Origin: Brevundimonas vesicularis
Lineage (GTDB): Bacteria; Pseudomonadota; Alphaproteobacteria; Caulobacterales; Caulobacteraceae
Reading direction: 5' to 3'
DNA length: 64,000 nt
NCBI RefSeq assembly: GCF_027105095.1
Contig: NZ_CP114278.1
Location: 496,001 to 560,000, forward strand
Below the pieces are notes generated by a model that did no database searches, was not told the DNA's origin, and saw only the letters and a list, made by a program, of their open reading frames with translations. A program made the translations under genes and the position numbers. How positions within the stretch are numbered: the first letter of the stretch is position 1; each line of letters starts with the position of its first letter. Below, in pieces: positions 27,403 through 35,454 of the stretch.

Positions 27403-27534
27403 GCTGACGGCGTCGCGTACGGTTAGAAAAAATGCGACGAGTGATCATGACTTTCGCAGCTTGTGGCGAGACGAATCTGTTCGAGAAGGCTGGGCTGGAG
27501 TCGAAGACGCTGGCCGTCCGAAATTGGAATGGAT

Positions 27535-28263
27535 CTAGGATCCGTGGTTGACCTGTGGGGCCTGTTCGGCGGCGAGATAAAGGTCGCGTTCCGCCTCCCA
27601 CAGATCCCCGTAATCAACGCCTTGCCACTGTTCAAACCAAGGACCACCGTTTGTGTAGTGTATGGCGGCGGGCGTTTTGGAGAGGGGCTCGTATTCGCCG
27701 ACTAGGAAGTTCCATTCTAAATCCAATCCGCCGATGTCCCGATCGTTCGAGATCCATTCAAACCGATGGAGAAAAGCGGGCGCGGCGTCGTTGACCGTGT
27801 CTGGCCGAAGGTCACGCACACTTTTGTGGCGACCATTAAACGCCATGAATGACGACCAATTCTTGCGCGGATAGACGGTTTGAGCCTTGCCGTCCATTTT
27901 TATCTGGTGGCTCGGTTCGTAGGTGTGCTGGACCACGTACAGGGCCTTCTCGTTGTCCAGTTGATCGATCAGATCGTTGATGTCCTGAGTGAACAGGAAG
28001 TCGCAATCGACGAAAACAGACCATTGGTCGTAGGCGGCGAGGTAAGGCGTCAGAAATCGGGTCAAAGAAAATTCGGTCGAGGCCGTCGCGTCCGGAGCGC
28101 GATTGTACAGGCCGACTTCGCGCAGCGTCGGCTGCCGTAAGGGGGTCACCTCAATAGGACGTTTGGCGTGCCGTAGAAGGGAGTGGCGGCACACCTGCCA
28201 AGCGATATCTTCGCGCGAATCGTAGCCGACAAAAATCTTGAGGGGACGAACGGCGTCGAACAT
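27535..28263 (-). CDS. GT8-like glycosyltransferase
   Basis: A 242-residue soluble GT-A-type protein. It begins with PLKIFVGYDSREDIAWQVC, has the metal-binding acidic motif in SVFVDCDFLFTQDI, and ends with HYTNGGPWFEQWQGVDYGD. This layout is typical of small glycosyltransferases from alphaproteobacterial surface-polysaccharide loci related to GT8. GGAG precedes the ATG at 28263 at good distance. It lies downstream of a 410-base gap and upstream of the decayed exporter gene on the same strand. Donor and acceptor are unknown. Confidence 0.75.
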   Translation of the reverse strand: MFDAVRPLKIFVGYDSREDIAWQVCRHSLLRHAKRPIEVTPLRQPTLREVGLYNRAPDATASTEFSLTRFLTPYLAAYDQWSVFVDCDFLFTQDINDLIDQLDNEKALYVVQHTYEPSHQIKMDGKAQTVYPRKNWSSFMAFNGRHKSVRDLRPDTVNDAAPAFLHRFEWISNDRDIGGLDLEWNFLVGEYEPLSKTPAAIHYTNGGPWFEQWQGVDYGDLWEAERDLYLAAEQAPQVNHGS

Positions 28264-28673
28264 CAGCAGGCTCCTGGTTACCTTCTGCCCAAACTATAGG
28301 CCATGGGCATGATGGTCGAGCCTGATATTCACCGGCGCCGCGGGTGATGTGCCGATTTTGCGGCACTTGATCGATGAGGATGTTGGAGGTTCCAACAATG
28401 ATAAGCTTCTAGGGGTTTTGGGGAGGCGTTTGCAGCCTCTAAAATTATCACACTAGGTAAAGGCGAGTCGCTGGTTGTCTCGCGGTTATGCCGTCAGCGG
28501 TGCTCTCTAGTCTGTCTAGGCACAGGAAAGCGTATCGTTGATTTCCAGAAACGATGGGTGAATGTCCTTTTGGCTCGGCATCGCGGCCATGGCAAAATCG
28601 AGTGCGGTTTTTGCATGATTTTCGCATTAAGAGGAAAGTTGAGGTCGAAAGAATCGACCGCTAGAGCCGATCA
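28264..28673. other. Intergenic region, probable divergent promoters
   Basis: A 410-base stretch without a convincing gene, A/T-richer than its surroundings. It separates the leftward GT8-like gene from the rightward SGNH-hydrolase gene and probably holds their promoters. I saw no tRNA, repeat or strong terminator in it. Confidence 0.5.
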
Positions 28674-28732
28674 ATGACCGACAGTTGCGATCTTTTAATT
28701 TTAGGTGACAGCCACACCACTGCCATAGCTCG
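28674..28732 (+). pseudogene. SGNH-hydrolase gene, 5' fragment cut by IS insertion
   Basis: Nineteen codons and two bases remain before the insertion: MTDSCDLLILGDSHTTAIA. GDSH is block I of SGNH hydrolases, with the nucleophilic Ser. The frame resumes exactly at 30009 once the IS and one copy of the 4-base target duplication are removed, giving AIARAFKTRGG across the junction. The fragment is too short for a product of its own. Confidence 0.85.
28729..28732. repeat. 4-bp target-site duplication of the IS3-family element
   Basis: CTCG occurs directly before the left end (28729-28732) and directly after the right end (30005-30008) of the element. A 4-base duplication agrees with IS3-family members of the IS407 type. 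Intact duplications on both sides indicate a simple transposition into this site and no later rearrangement. Confidence 0.85.
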
Positions 28733-28796
28733 TGACGTGACCCCCTGAAACTCCTCCAGGAATAGCTAGAGTCCGCCCCTCGAAAGGACGGACAGA

Positions 28797-29063
28797 ATGA
28801 AGCGATCACGGTTCACGGAAGAGCAGATCATCGGAATCTTGCGCGAGCAGGAGGCCGGTGTCCCGGTGGCGGACCTGTGCAGGAAGCACGGGCTGAGCTC
28901 GCCGACCTTCTACAAGTGGAAGGCCAAGTATGGCGGCATGGACGTGTCGGAGGCCCGTCGTCTGAAAGCGCTGGAAGACGAGAACGCCAAGCTGAAACGG
29001 ATGCTGGCGGACTCGATGCTGGACAACGTCGCGCTGAAGGATCTGCTGGGAAAAAAGTGGTGA
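28797..29063 (+). CDS. IS3-family transposase OrfA
   Basis: An 88-residue protein with the HTH of IS3 OrfA ([39 protein letters not shown]) followed by a leucine-zipper-like helix ([20 protein letters not shown]). It binds the terminal repeats. The gene ends just after a run of six A and a G (29051-29057), a likely -1 frameshift site that would yield the OrfAB transposase. Confidence 0.94.
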   Translation: MKRSRFTEEQIIGILREQEAGVPVADLCRKHGLSSPTFYKWKAKYGGMDVSEARRLKALEDENAKLKRMLADSMLDNVALKDLLGKKW

Positions 29064-29986
29064 CGCCCGCTGCGCATCGAGAGGCGGCGGCGCACCTGCA
29101 GTCGGCCTACGAGATGAGCGAACGGCGGGCCTGCCGGGTGCTGGGCATTGATCGGACGAGCGTGCGCTATCAGGCGACACGACCGGACGATGGCACCCTG
29201 CGCGATCGGCTGAAGGCCCTGGCCCAGGAGCGTCGGCGGTTCGGCTATCGTCGTCTGCACGTGATGCTCCGGCGCGAGGGCCATGCGGTCAACAAGAAGC
29301 GGGTCCAGCGGATCTACCGCGAGGAAAAGCTGACGGTGCGTCGGCGCGGCGGGCGCAAACGCGCGATGGGCACAAGGCGGCCGCTGGAGATTCCTCTGGT
29401 CGCGAACCAGCGCTGGTCGCTGGACTTCGTGTCCGATCAGATGACCGACGGGCGGCGCTTCCGCATCCTGACGGTGATCGACAACTGCACACGTGAGTGC
29501 CTCGGACTCGTCGCCGACACCTCGCTGTCGGGCCGGCGGGTGGCGCGCGAACTGGACGCCATCATCCTGCGACGCGGGCGCCCCGAGACGATCATCAGCG
29601 ACAACGGCACGGAATATACGTCCAACGCCATCCTGGCCTGGGCCGACGGCACCGGCGTGGGCTGGCATTACATCGCGCCGGGCAAGCCCCAGCAGAACGG
29701 CTTCAACGAGAGCTTCAATGGCCGCCTGCGCGACGAACTGCTGAACGAGACGCTGTTCCGGTCCCTGCCGCACGCCCGTGCCGTGCTCGAAACCTGGCGG
29801 CGCGACTACAACGAAACCCGGCCGCACTCGAAGCTGGGATGGCTGACGCCGCAGGCTTACGCAGATGCGCTCAACGGACAGATCGGCCGGTCCGCTGCGC
29901 TGGTTGAAGGCTGCGCTGACCGGCCTCTTGCCAACCCCACCAACCCCAGTTCAGATCAGCAAAGGACTCTCGTTATGGCTGGATGA
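29057..29986 (+). CDS. IS3-family transposase OrfB (DDE integrase domain)
   Basis: About 309 residues in the -1 frame relative to OrfA. An HTH_21 region ([19 protein letters not shown]) is followed by the rve integrase core. The DDE residues lie in [20 protein letters not shown] and [15 protein letters not shown]. The protein is probably made as a fusion with OrfA by programmed -1 slippage at the A6-G run; GTG at 29057 is an alternative independent start. No inactivating change is seen. Confidence 0.94.
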   Translation: MVTPAAHREAAAHLQSAYEMSERRACRVLGIDRTSVRYQATRPDDGTLRDRLKALAQERRRFGYRRLHVMLRREGHAVNKKRVQRIYREEKLTVRRRGGRKRAMGTRRPLEIPLVANQRWSLDFVSDQMTDGRRFRILTVIDNCTRECLGLVADTSLSGRRVARELDAIILRRGRPETIISDNGTEYTSNAILAWADGTGVGWHYIAPGKPQQNGFNESFNGRLRDELLNETLFRSLPHARAVLETWRRDYNETRPHSKLGWLTPQAYADALNGQIGRSAALVEGCADRPLANPTNPSSDQQRTLVMAG

Positions 29987-30008
29987 GAAACGGGGGTCAC
30001 GTCACTCG

Positions 30009-30701
30009 AGCATTCAAGACCCGAGGCGGCCTGATCGCCGGCCGCCACGTATTCGTCAGCCGGTATCAAACGTCCAAGGGTGAAACCCTAATTGAGGGCA
30101 TCCTGCACGATGATGGCGTAGCGATGTTTGCAGACGCAGGCAAAAATGGCGTTCTAGTCTCAACTTTGGGGGGTAATCAGTTCAACGCATTCGGGATGAT
30201 ACAGCACCCGGTGCCCTTCGATTTCTACGACCCAGATATCCCAACGAAAAGCCTATTGCCTGACGCCGCAGTTGTTCCCGTGCGTGCCGTCGAAGCGACT
30301 TTTCGGCGCCTAATGGGGGTGCGTGATATTGACCTCTTAAAGAGGTACCGTAAGGCCGGAGCAGGTCGCGTCTTCGCGCTTGCTCCGCCCCCTCCGAAAG
30401 AAGATGACGAGTTTGTCAGGACTCGATCTGAAAGTCTTTTTCGGGCTAACGGCATTGAAGAGGCTGGGGTGACGCCTGCTATCGTTCGCCTGAAGCTTTG
30501 GGCTGTTCAAGTGCGTTTGATGCGCGAGATGTTCACCCCGCTCAAGGTTGAGGTGATCGCCCCCCATCTGAAGCTCTAACCTCAGTTGGCTTTCTCGCCC
30601 CAGAATTTTACGGCAAGGACGCCACCCACGCGAACAAGGAATACGGGGATATGGTTCTCGACCTGCTCGATAGGGTGCTGCCTAGAAGCGTGCAAGCATG
30701 A
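30009..30701 (+). pseudogene. SGNH-hydrolase gene, 3' fragment with an extra frameshift
   Basis: Continuation of the fragment at 28674. The first frame runs to a stop at 30579 with LGGNQFNAFGMIQHPVPFDF (likely block II/III region). The true end lies in a shifted frame: VGFLAPEFYGKDATHANKEY and on to TGA at 30699-30701, carrying the catalytic DxxH (DATH). The switch falls at a run of six C (30560-30565); one more C would restore a 250-codon protein with both GDSH and DATH. The last codons overlap the GSCFA gene start (ATGA). The shift could be real decay or a sequencing error in the C run. Confidence 0.8.
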
Positions 30702-31768
30702 GTGTGCATCCATATAAAAACCTCCCAGACAAGGCCTTTTGGAAACGATCCGTCGGATCGGTCGCGCCTGGCGATATCGATCCTGTCGGGCGCTTCGATC
30801 TTATAATCATGCCCGAAACCAAGGTCGCCACCGCAGGGAGTTGTTTTGCTCAACACATCGCGCGGCACCTAAAGGCTAGCGGATTTTCCTACTATGTAGC
30901 CGAGAAGGCTCATCCGATTATTCCTGCGGATGTGGCATCCAGTCAAAATTACGGCCTGTTCTCGGCCCGATACGGTAACATTTATACCGCCCGTCAACTC
31001 CTTCAGTTGATTCAGAGGTCAACTGGATCGTTCACGCCGAGCGATGACGTATGGACCGCCAACGATGGCTCCTTCATCGACCCGTTCAGGCCGTCAACTC
31101 AGCCTGGCGGCTACATCTCGAAAGTCGAAATGCTGGCCGATCGTGACCAGCACCTGCGCATTGTGCGTGAGATGTTCGAGAATCTGGATGTTTTCGTCTT
31201 CACCCTTGGCTTGACTGAAGGTTGGGTATCAAAGGCAGATGGCGCAGCCTATCCCATCGCGCCAGGCGTCGAGGGCGGCGTGTTCAATCCCGATCTATAC
31301 GCCTTCAAGAATTATGACGTTAATGAAGTTCTAGGTGATATGAACGCATTCCTCGATCACCTACGCCTGCTCAATCCCGCCGCAGAAGTGATCCTTACCG
31401 TCTCTCCAGTCCCACTGGCTGCGACAGCTGAGCCGGACCAGCACGTACTTTCAGCGACCACCTACTCCAAGTCGGTTTTACGCGTTGTGGCGGAGATGCT
31501 GGCCAAACAACACCGCCATGTGCACTATTTCCCCTCATTCGAGATCATCACCGGCATGGCGTCTCGCGGGGCCTACTACGCTCATGATTTGCGCAATGTA
31601 ACGGAAGAAGGCGTCTCACATGTCATGAGAATCTTCCTGAGTCATGCAACTGCAACGGAAACTGCTAGGCCTTCGCAAAAAGACAAGGTTGCTCTGCCGG
31701 GGGATTTTGTTGAACTCTCCAGTAAGATTGCCGAGGCGTTGTGTGACGAGGAAAAGCTGGACGCCTGA
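30698..31768 (+). CDS. GSCFA-family protein
   Basis: A 356-residue protein with the family-naming motif G47SCFA51 (TAGSCFAQHIARHL), TLGLTEGW, TVSPVPLAAT and YFPSFEIITG. GSCFA proteins are SGNH-related and often found in polysaccharide loci; their reaction is unknown. Where the second GSCFA protein in this window has DNIH, this one has DLRN, so the expected catalytic His is missing. It overlaps the end of the broken SGNH gene by 4 bases, which suggests the two worked together. No signal peptide is visible, so it should act in the cytoplasm. Confidence 0.88.
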   Translation: MSVHPYKNLPDKAFWKRSVGSVAPGDIDPVGRFDLIIMPETKVATAGSCFAQHIARHLKASGFSYYVAEKAHPIIPADVASSQNYGLFSARYGNIYTARQLLQLIQRSTGSFTPSDDVWTANDGSFIDPFRPSTQPGGYISKVEMLADRDQHLRIVREMFENLDVFVFTLGLTEGWVSKADGAAYPIAPGVEGGVFNPDLYAFKNYDVNEVLGDMNAFLDHLRLLNPAAEVILTVSPVPLAATAEPDQHVLSATTYSKSVLRVVAEMLAKQHRHVHYFPSFEIITGMASRGAYYAHDLRNVTEEGVSHVMRIFLSHATATETARPSQKDKVALPGDFVELSSKIAEALCDEEKLDA

Positions 31769-31923
31769 CCCGGGTTCAGGATCTGAGCTGTTATCCAGCA
31801 GAGACATGAGCTTTACTTCTCGGCGTGTTCAGGCTCGCGGTATAAGCTGCATGGGAAGGGGTCGATCTAGGACTGTGGTCGGGTGTGGTTGTGGTCGCCC
31901 GTCCATGCCGCCAACCCGCTGCG

Positions 31924-31951
31924 GCGACGGGCGACGGGCGACGGGCGACGG
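31924..31951. repeat. Four copies of a 7-bp tandem repeat
   Basis: GCGACGG is repeated four times without interruption in the gap after the GSCFA gene. The gap from 31769 to 31981 holds no other gene I can support. The array is probably a replication-slippage product. Confidence 0.7.
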
Positions 31952-31981
31952 TGCATGGTCATGTTCTCCTCTGAACGGGGT

Positions 31982-32180
31982 GTGGACGCGGTTCTTGATC
32001 GACGCCCTGCCTCCCGCTTTTGAGCAGCGCGAACAAGCCGCGATCACCGAACCCCCGTCGCCTGGCCACCGGTTCCCACAGGGGTTCGCGTGAGGCCATG
32101 TCCGAGGGTGTCGCACCACTTTGCGGTCTGCCGTCAGGATGGAACAGACCTGCCGCTCGCTGATCCTGAGCGCTGTCTGA
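31982..32180 (-). pseudogene. Relic of an IS3-family orfB
   Basis: On the minus strand, RISERQVCSILTADRKVV in one frame and LREPLWEPVARRRGFGDRGL then FALLKSGRQGVDQEPRP in another line up in order with the N-terminal part of OrfB in the intact element ([39 protein letters not shown]). At least one frameshift separates them and the DDE core is absent. It is a different, older element than the one at 28.7 kb. Confidence 0.6.
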
Positions 32181-32225
32181 ATCCGAGCGACGCTTCGCAG
32201 GCCACGTCGTTAACTGCTGAGAATT

Positions 32226-33293
32226 CTAACTATCGTGCTCCGCCTTGGCCCATTGAGCGAGGAGGCTCGCGCCTTTGGCGAAATCCGTCTGGGGAGACCA
32301 GCCGAGGTTTGCCTTGGCGGCGGAGATGTCCGCGATTGCATGGCGAATATCGCCTGCACGAAATTCGCCGGTGATCTCCGGAGACGTGGTGTTCCCAAGC
32401 GCCTCGAGAATGCTTTCGGCGGCAAACCGGATCGAGATGCGCTCGCCGGAGCCGATATTGAAAACCCGGTTCGCCGCCTCCGCGCTGACACATCCCAAGA
32501 CGAAGGCCTCGACGACATCGTCGACAAAAACGAAGTCGCGATAGATTTCTCCATCTTCGAATATGCGCAGCGTTCTGCCTTCCAGGACCTGCTGGCAGAA
32601 GATGGAGAGGACGCCGGTGTAAGGATTTCGAAGCGACTGGCCTGGCCCGTACACGTTCTGCAATCGCAGACGCACGGTTTCCCAAGGCGCCGGTGTTTGT
32701 TGCAGCAGATATTCCTGCATCAATTTACTCGAGCCATACACCGAGCCGGGGCGAAGGGGGCAGTCTTCCGGAGTGGGGATGGGTGTAAGCCGGTCGCCCA
32801 ATTCGTCGAAGAGGTCAAACTCTCCTCCCGCCATTGCTGCGGAATCACGCGGTTGGGGGACGACAAGCTCGCCCTTCTTGTTCTGATAGGCTCCTTCACC
32901 GTAAGCAGCGCGGGTCGCGGCTAAGACGATCCGACGCGGAGGTGCAGGAAGTCGTTTGAGGCTCTCGAGCAGATAGGTCGTGCCCATGACGTTGACGTTG
33001 CAATAACGCGCCGGTTCGTCTGCGGACTGGCCGGTGCCTGTTTCGGCCGCCAGATGGATCACGATGTCCGGGCGAGATGCTTGAAGCGCATCATCAAGCG
33101 CCGCGCGATCACAAACGTCGCCGACCACGAGGTCGCACGCCGTAAAGGGCGCAGGATTTTCGCCGTGTACCTGAGGGTGGAGGTTGTCGAACGCCGTTAC
33201 CGAGGCGCCGGCCTGCGTCAAACGCTTGCAAAGACGAGATCCGATGAAGCCGGCTCCGCCGGTCACGAATATTCTGAGATCAGAGAGGTTCAA
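32226..33293 (-). CDS. NAD-dependent epimerase, dTDP-L-rhamnose 4-epimerase-like
   Basis: A 355-residue extended SDR with the NAD motif [16 protein letters not shown] and catalytic Tyr-Lys in SVYGSSKLMQEYL. AFDNLHPQVHGENPAPF, RLRLQNVYGPGQSLRNPYTG and RDFVFVDDVVEAF are characteristic, as I remember the family, of dTDP-L-rhamnose 4-epimerases that make dTDP-6-deoxy-L-talose. The complete rml operon 11 kb away would provide its substrate. Translation starts at TTG: AAGGA at 33304-33300 is best placed for TTG 33293, with TTG 33296 possible. The start lies within the end of the preceding transferase gene, so the two are coupled. Other NDP-sugar epimerase activities remain possible. Confidence 0.8.
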   Translation of the reverse strand: MNLSDLRIFVTGGAGFIGSRLCKRLTQAGASVTAFDNLHPQVHGENPAPFTACDLVVGDVCDRAALDDALQASRPDIVIHLAAETGTGQSADEPARYCNVNVMGTTYLLESLKRLPAPPRRIVLAATRAAYGEGAYQNKKGELVVPQPRDSAAMAGGEFDLFDELGDRLTPIPTPEDCPLRPGSVYGSSKLMQEYLLQQTPAPWETVRLRLQNVYGPGQSLRNPYTGVLSIFCQQVLEGRTLRIFEDGEIYRDFVFVDDVVEAFVLGCVSAEAANRVFNIGSGERISIRFAAESILEALGNTTSPEITGEFRAGDIRHAIADISAAKANLGWSPQTDFAKGASLLAQWAKAEHDS

Positions 33294-35454
33294 CAAAAGT
33301 CCTTTCGCGATCCTCGTCGCGCTGTTTCGTGCGGAGCGATTCTGCCTGCTTGAGAACCGATTTTACTTGGGCCATCAGCCGGTGTGATGTGTAGCGGTCA
33401 GCAAGCCGAGTTTCGGCTTTCCGGAGCGTGGAAGTGTGGAGATCATGATCCGTGATGAGTGAGCGGATTGAAGAAGCCCACTCCTCCTTCCGTGACGCCA
33501 ACAATCCGGCGCCGCCAGCGCATGCAGACGCATAGACAGGAAGATCGGAGGCCACGGTGGCTATGCCGGCCGATGCATACTCGACCCATTTGGTGTCCGC
33601 TTTGCACCGGTTGAAGCTGGAATCTTGAAGGGGCGCCAAGCCAACGGTCCAGCCCAGAGACGCCAGCTTCTCGAGAAATCCAGTGTAATCGCCAACACCT
33701 TCATGGTGGCGGACGCGAGGCCCAAAAACTTCCAGACCCTTTGGCGGGCGAATGCTGCCAAAAGTTTCAAATCTCAGGTCAGGGAACTCGCCCATCAGAT
33801 CGTAAATCACCGGCAGCACCATGTCCAGGTCGGCGCTGTGTCCGCCGGTTCCCATGTAGCCAATCACTTGGGGGATGTTCGGGCGAGGGCGATCAATGAG
33901 GCCTGGCGAAGCGCAGTAGATGTCGCCTGCAACGATGGGGGTGCTTATTCCGTGCTCCCCAAGCACTCGCTTGAGTTCGGGCGTTGAGGCATAAATTAAA
34001 TCTGACGCTTCCATCGCGAACCTCAGTGCGGATAGGCGTTCCGGTGCGTTGTAGCGTGCGTATTTGGCCGGCCCCAAGGTATGGGGTACGTTCAGCAGGT
34101 CATCATCAATGTGGAAAATGACAGGAATGCCCTTTCGCCGCGCGCCGGCGATCAAGGAGGTTCCATTGTCGCCCGTATAACGGGAGAGCACCATCCATGA
34201 TGCATTGGACCGTTCCAGCAAGGCATCGACTGCATGCCCGTCCGCCCAATCGGCCGAGTCGCTTACCATGGTCAGGTGGTGATCGTCGGATAGAGAGACT
34301 GGGCGCTCGAAGCTTATGACCTGGGTCGCGGAGACAGGATCCGCCACGACCAGAATGTTCTGCCTCGTTGTCGGTACGACTGGTGAAACGCCGATATTGA
34401 GCAAGGCGCGGAAGCGTCGCGCTACGTCTTCGCTCTCGCAGGGCAGATCGATTTCGCGAAGAAACGCCTCTTGGCGTTTCAGCAGAGCGCTTCGTTCATG
34501 CAAAGCTTTCTGGCGGAACTCGAGGACGTCGCCTGGGAGGCTGACCGCAGGCAGGCCGCGGTAGGCGTCCACGTCCATTATCCCGTCCGGATCTCGCCAT
34601 ACCGCGACAGGAATGCCTGCGGCGATCATGTCGATCAGAACGGATGAAGGCGGCGATATTCCATAGAGGAAAGAAGACAGATCCAGCCGATAGATGGGCT
34701 GATCCGCAATCTGGAAATCCAGACCGGTTGCCCCCAGGGAAAAACCACGCTTGCCGCCGGGGTGGGGGCGCAGGGCAATGGTCTTTCCAGCGGCGTTAAG
34801 CGCGCTGACGAACCCCACGAACATTTCCATGAAGGAGTCGCGCGACTTGCCGGACGAGTTGAAGCGAACTGAATGAAGGTTCTCGCAAATCAGACCTTCC
34901 GCCATGACGGGGGTGCGGACATCTCGCGAGGGGAGAAAGGCGGTGGGCCCGCTTTGATAATACTTCGGCCTCTGGCTTGCGGCCATGGAGTGCTGCTTAT
35001 CGAGCGGCGTCCATCCGGCCACGATATCTGCGGCAAAGCGCACGCCTTGACCATGAGCGGCATTGTGGTCGCGGTTCTGAAGGAACCCTACGCACTCATA
35101 GCCATGCTGGAGTGTTATGCAGACATAGGTCGAAGGAGCCGCACGCATGACGTCATGCGTTTCCGAATGCGCTGAAAGGTTCGATTCGCTCGCCGCAATT
35201 ATGAGACCCTCTCCGCCATAGAGCGGGATCACGGCATCAAACGGCGTTGCATAGAGTTTCACGCTGCCGTGCGTCTCCTGGCGCAGCGTCACCAGTTCCT
35301 TCTGCCAGAGCCCGGAGCGGTCGCGACCGCCGAACTTCTCGGAAACAAGGAACAGGATCTCATCGTCGCGCTCAGCCGCTGCCATCAGCGCAAGGGGCCG
35401 TAGGATGTTCACGTCCTGCAGAAGGTTGATCAGGAAAACGAGGCGGCGTTTCAT
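33280..35454 (-). CDS. Two-domain glycosyltransferase
   Basis: A 724-residue soluble protein. Residues about 1-340 look like a GT-B-type or capsule-transferase-like domain (RLVFLINLLQDVNILRPLAL, CITLQHGYECVGFL, IALRPHPGG, PPSSVLIDMIAAGIPVAVW), similar in layout to CDP-glycerol/KpsS-like proteins. Residues about 365-700 are a GT4-like domain (VIFHIDDDLLNVP, QVIGYMGTGGHSADLDMVLP, KADTKWVEYASAGIATVASD). Two transferase domains in one chain suggest two successive transfers. The start ATG at 35454 overlaps the upstream stop (ATGA). Donors are unknown. Confidence 0.8.
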   Translation of the reverse strand: MKRRLVFLINLLQDVNILRPLALMAAAERDDEILFLVSEKFGGRDRSGLWQKELVTLRQETHGSVKLYATPFDAVIPLYGGEGLIIAASESNLSAHSETHDVMRAAPSTYVCITLQHGYECVGFLQNRDHNAAHGQGVRFAADIVAGWTPLDKQHSMAASQRPKYYQSGPTAFLPSRDVRTPVMAEGLICENLHSVRFNSSGKSRDSFMEMFVGFVSALNAAGKTIALRPHPGGKRGFSLGATGLDFQIADQPIYRLDLSSFLYGISPPSSVLIDMIAAGIPVAVWRDPDGIMDVDAYRGLPAVSLPGDVLEFRQKALHERSALLKRQEAFLREIDLPCESEDVARRFRALLNIGVSPVVPTTRQNILVVADPVSATQVISFERPVSLSDDHHLTMVSDSADWADGHAVDALLERSNASWMVLSRYTGDNGTSLIAGARRKGIPVIFHIDDDLLNVPHTLGPAKYARYNAPERLSALRFAMEASDLIYASTPELKRVLGEHGISTPIVAGDIYCASPGLIDRPRPNIPQVIGYMGTGGHSADLDMVLPVIYDLMGEFPDLRFETFGSIRPPKGLEVFGPRVRHHEGVGDYTGFLEKLASLGWTVGLAPLQDSSFNRCKADTKWVEYASAGIATVASDLPVYASACAGGAGLLASRKEEWASSIRSLITDHDLHTSTLRKAETRLADRYTSHRLMAQVKSVLKQAESLRTKQRDEDRERTFVEPL

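Larger units (their letters stand above)
28733..30004 (+). mobile_element. Complete IS3-family insertion sequence (IS407-like group)
   Basis: A 1272-bp element with perfect 13-base terminal inverted repeats, TGACGTGACCCCC at the left and its complement at the right, extending imperfectly further inward. It starts TG and ends CA, is flanked by CTCG duplications, and carries overlapping orfA and orfB with a slippery A6-G run. All parts expected of an active copy are present. It interrupts an SGNH-hydrolase gene. I assign the group from protein resemblance and give no specific IS name. Confidence 0.92.

Noticed and set aside
28734..28737. Placing the IS ends at TGACCCCC (28738 and 29999)
   Set aside because: That choice gives no direct target duplication; moving the ends out by 5 bases gives perfect 13-base repeats and a CTCG duplication on both sides.
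29983..30579. 198-codon frame taken as an independent gene
   Set aside because: Its first codons are IS end sequence; it is the middle of the interrupted SGNH gene and stops early through a frameshift.
31924..31951. Short tandem repeat as a CRISPR array
   Set aside because: Units are 7 bases and contiguous, with no spacers or cas genes.
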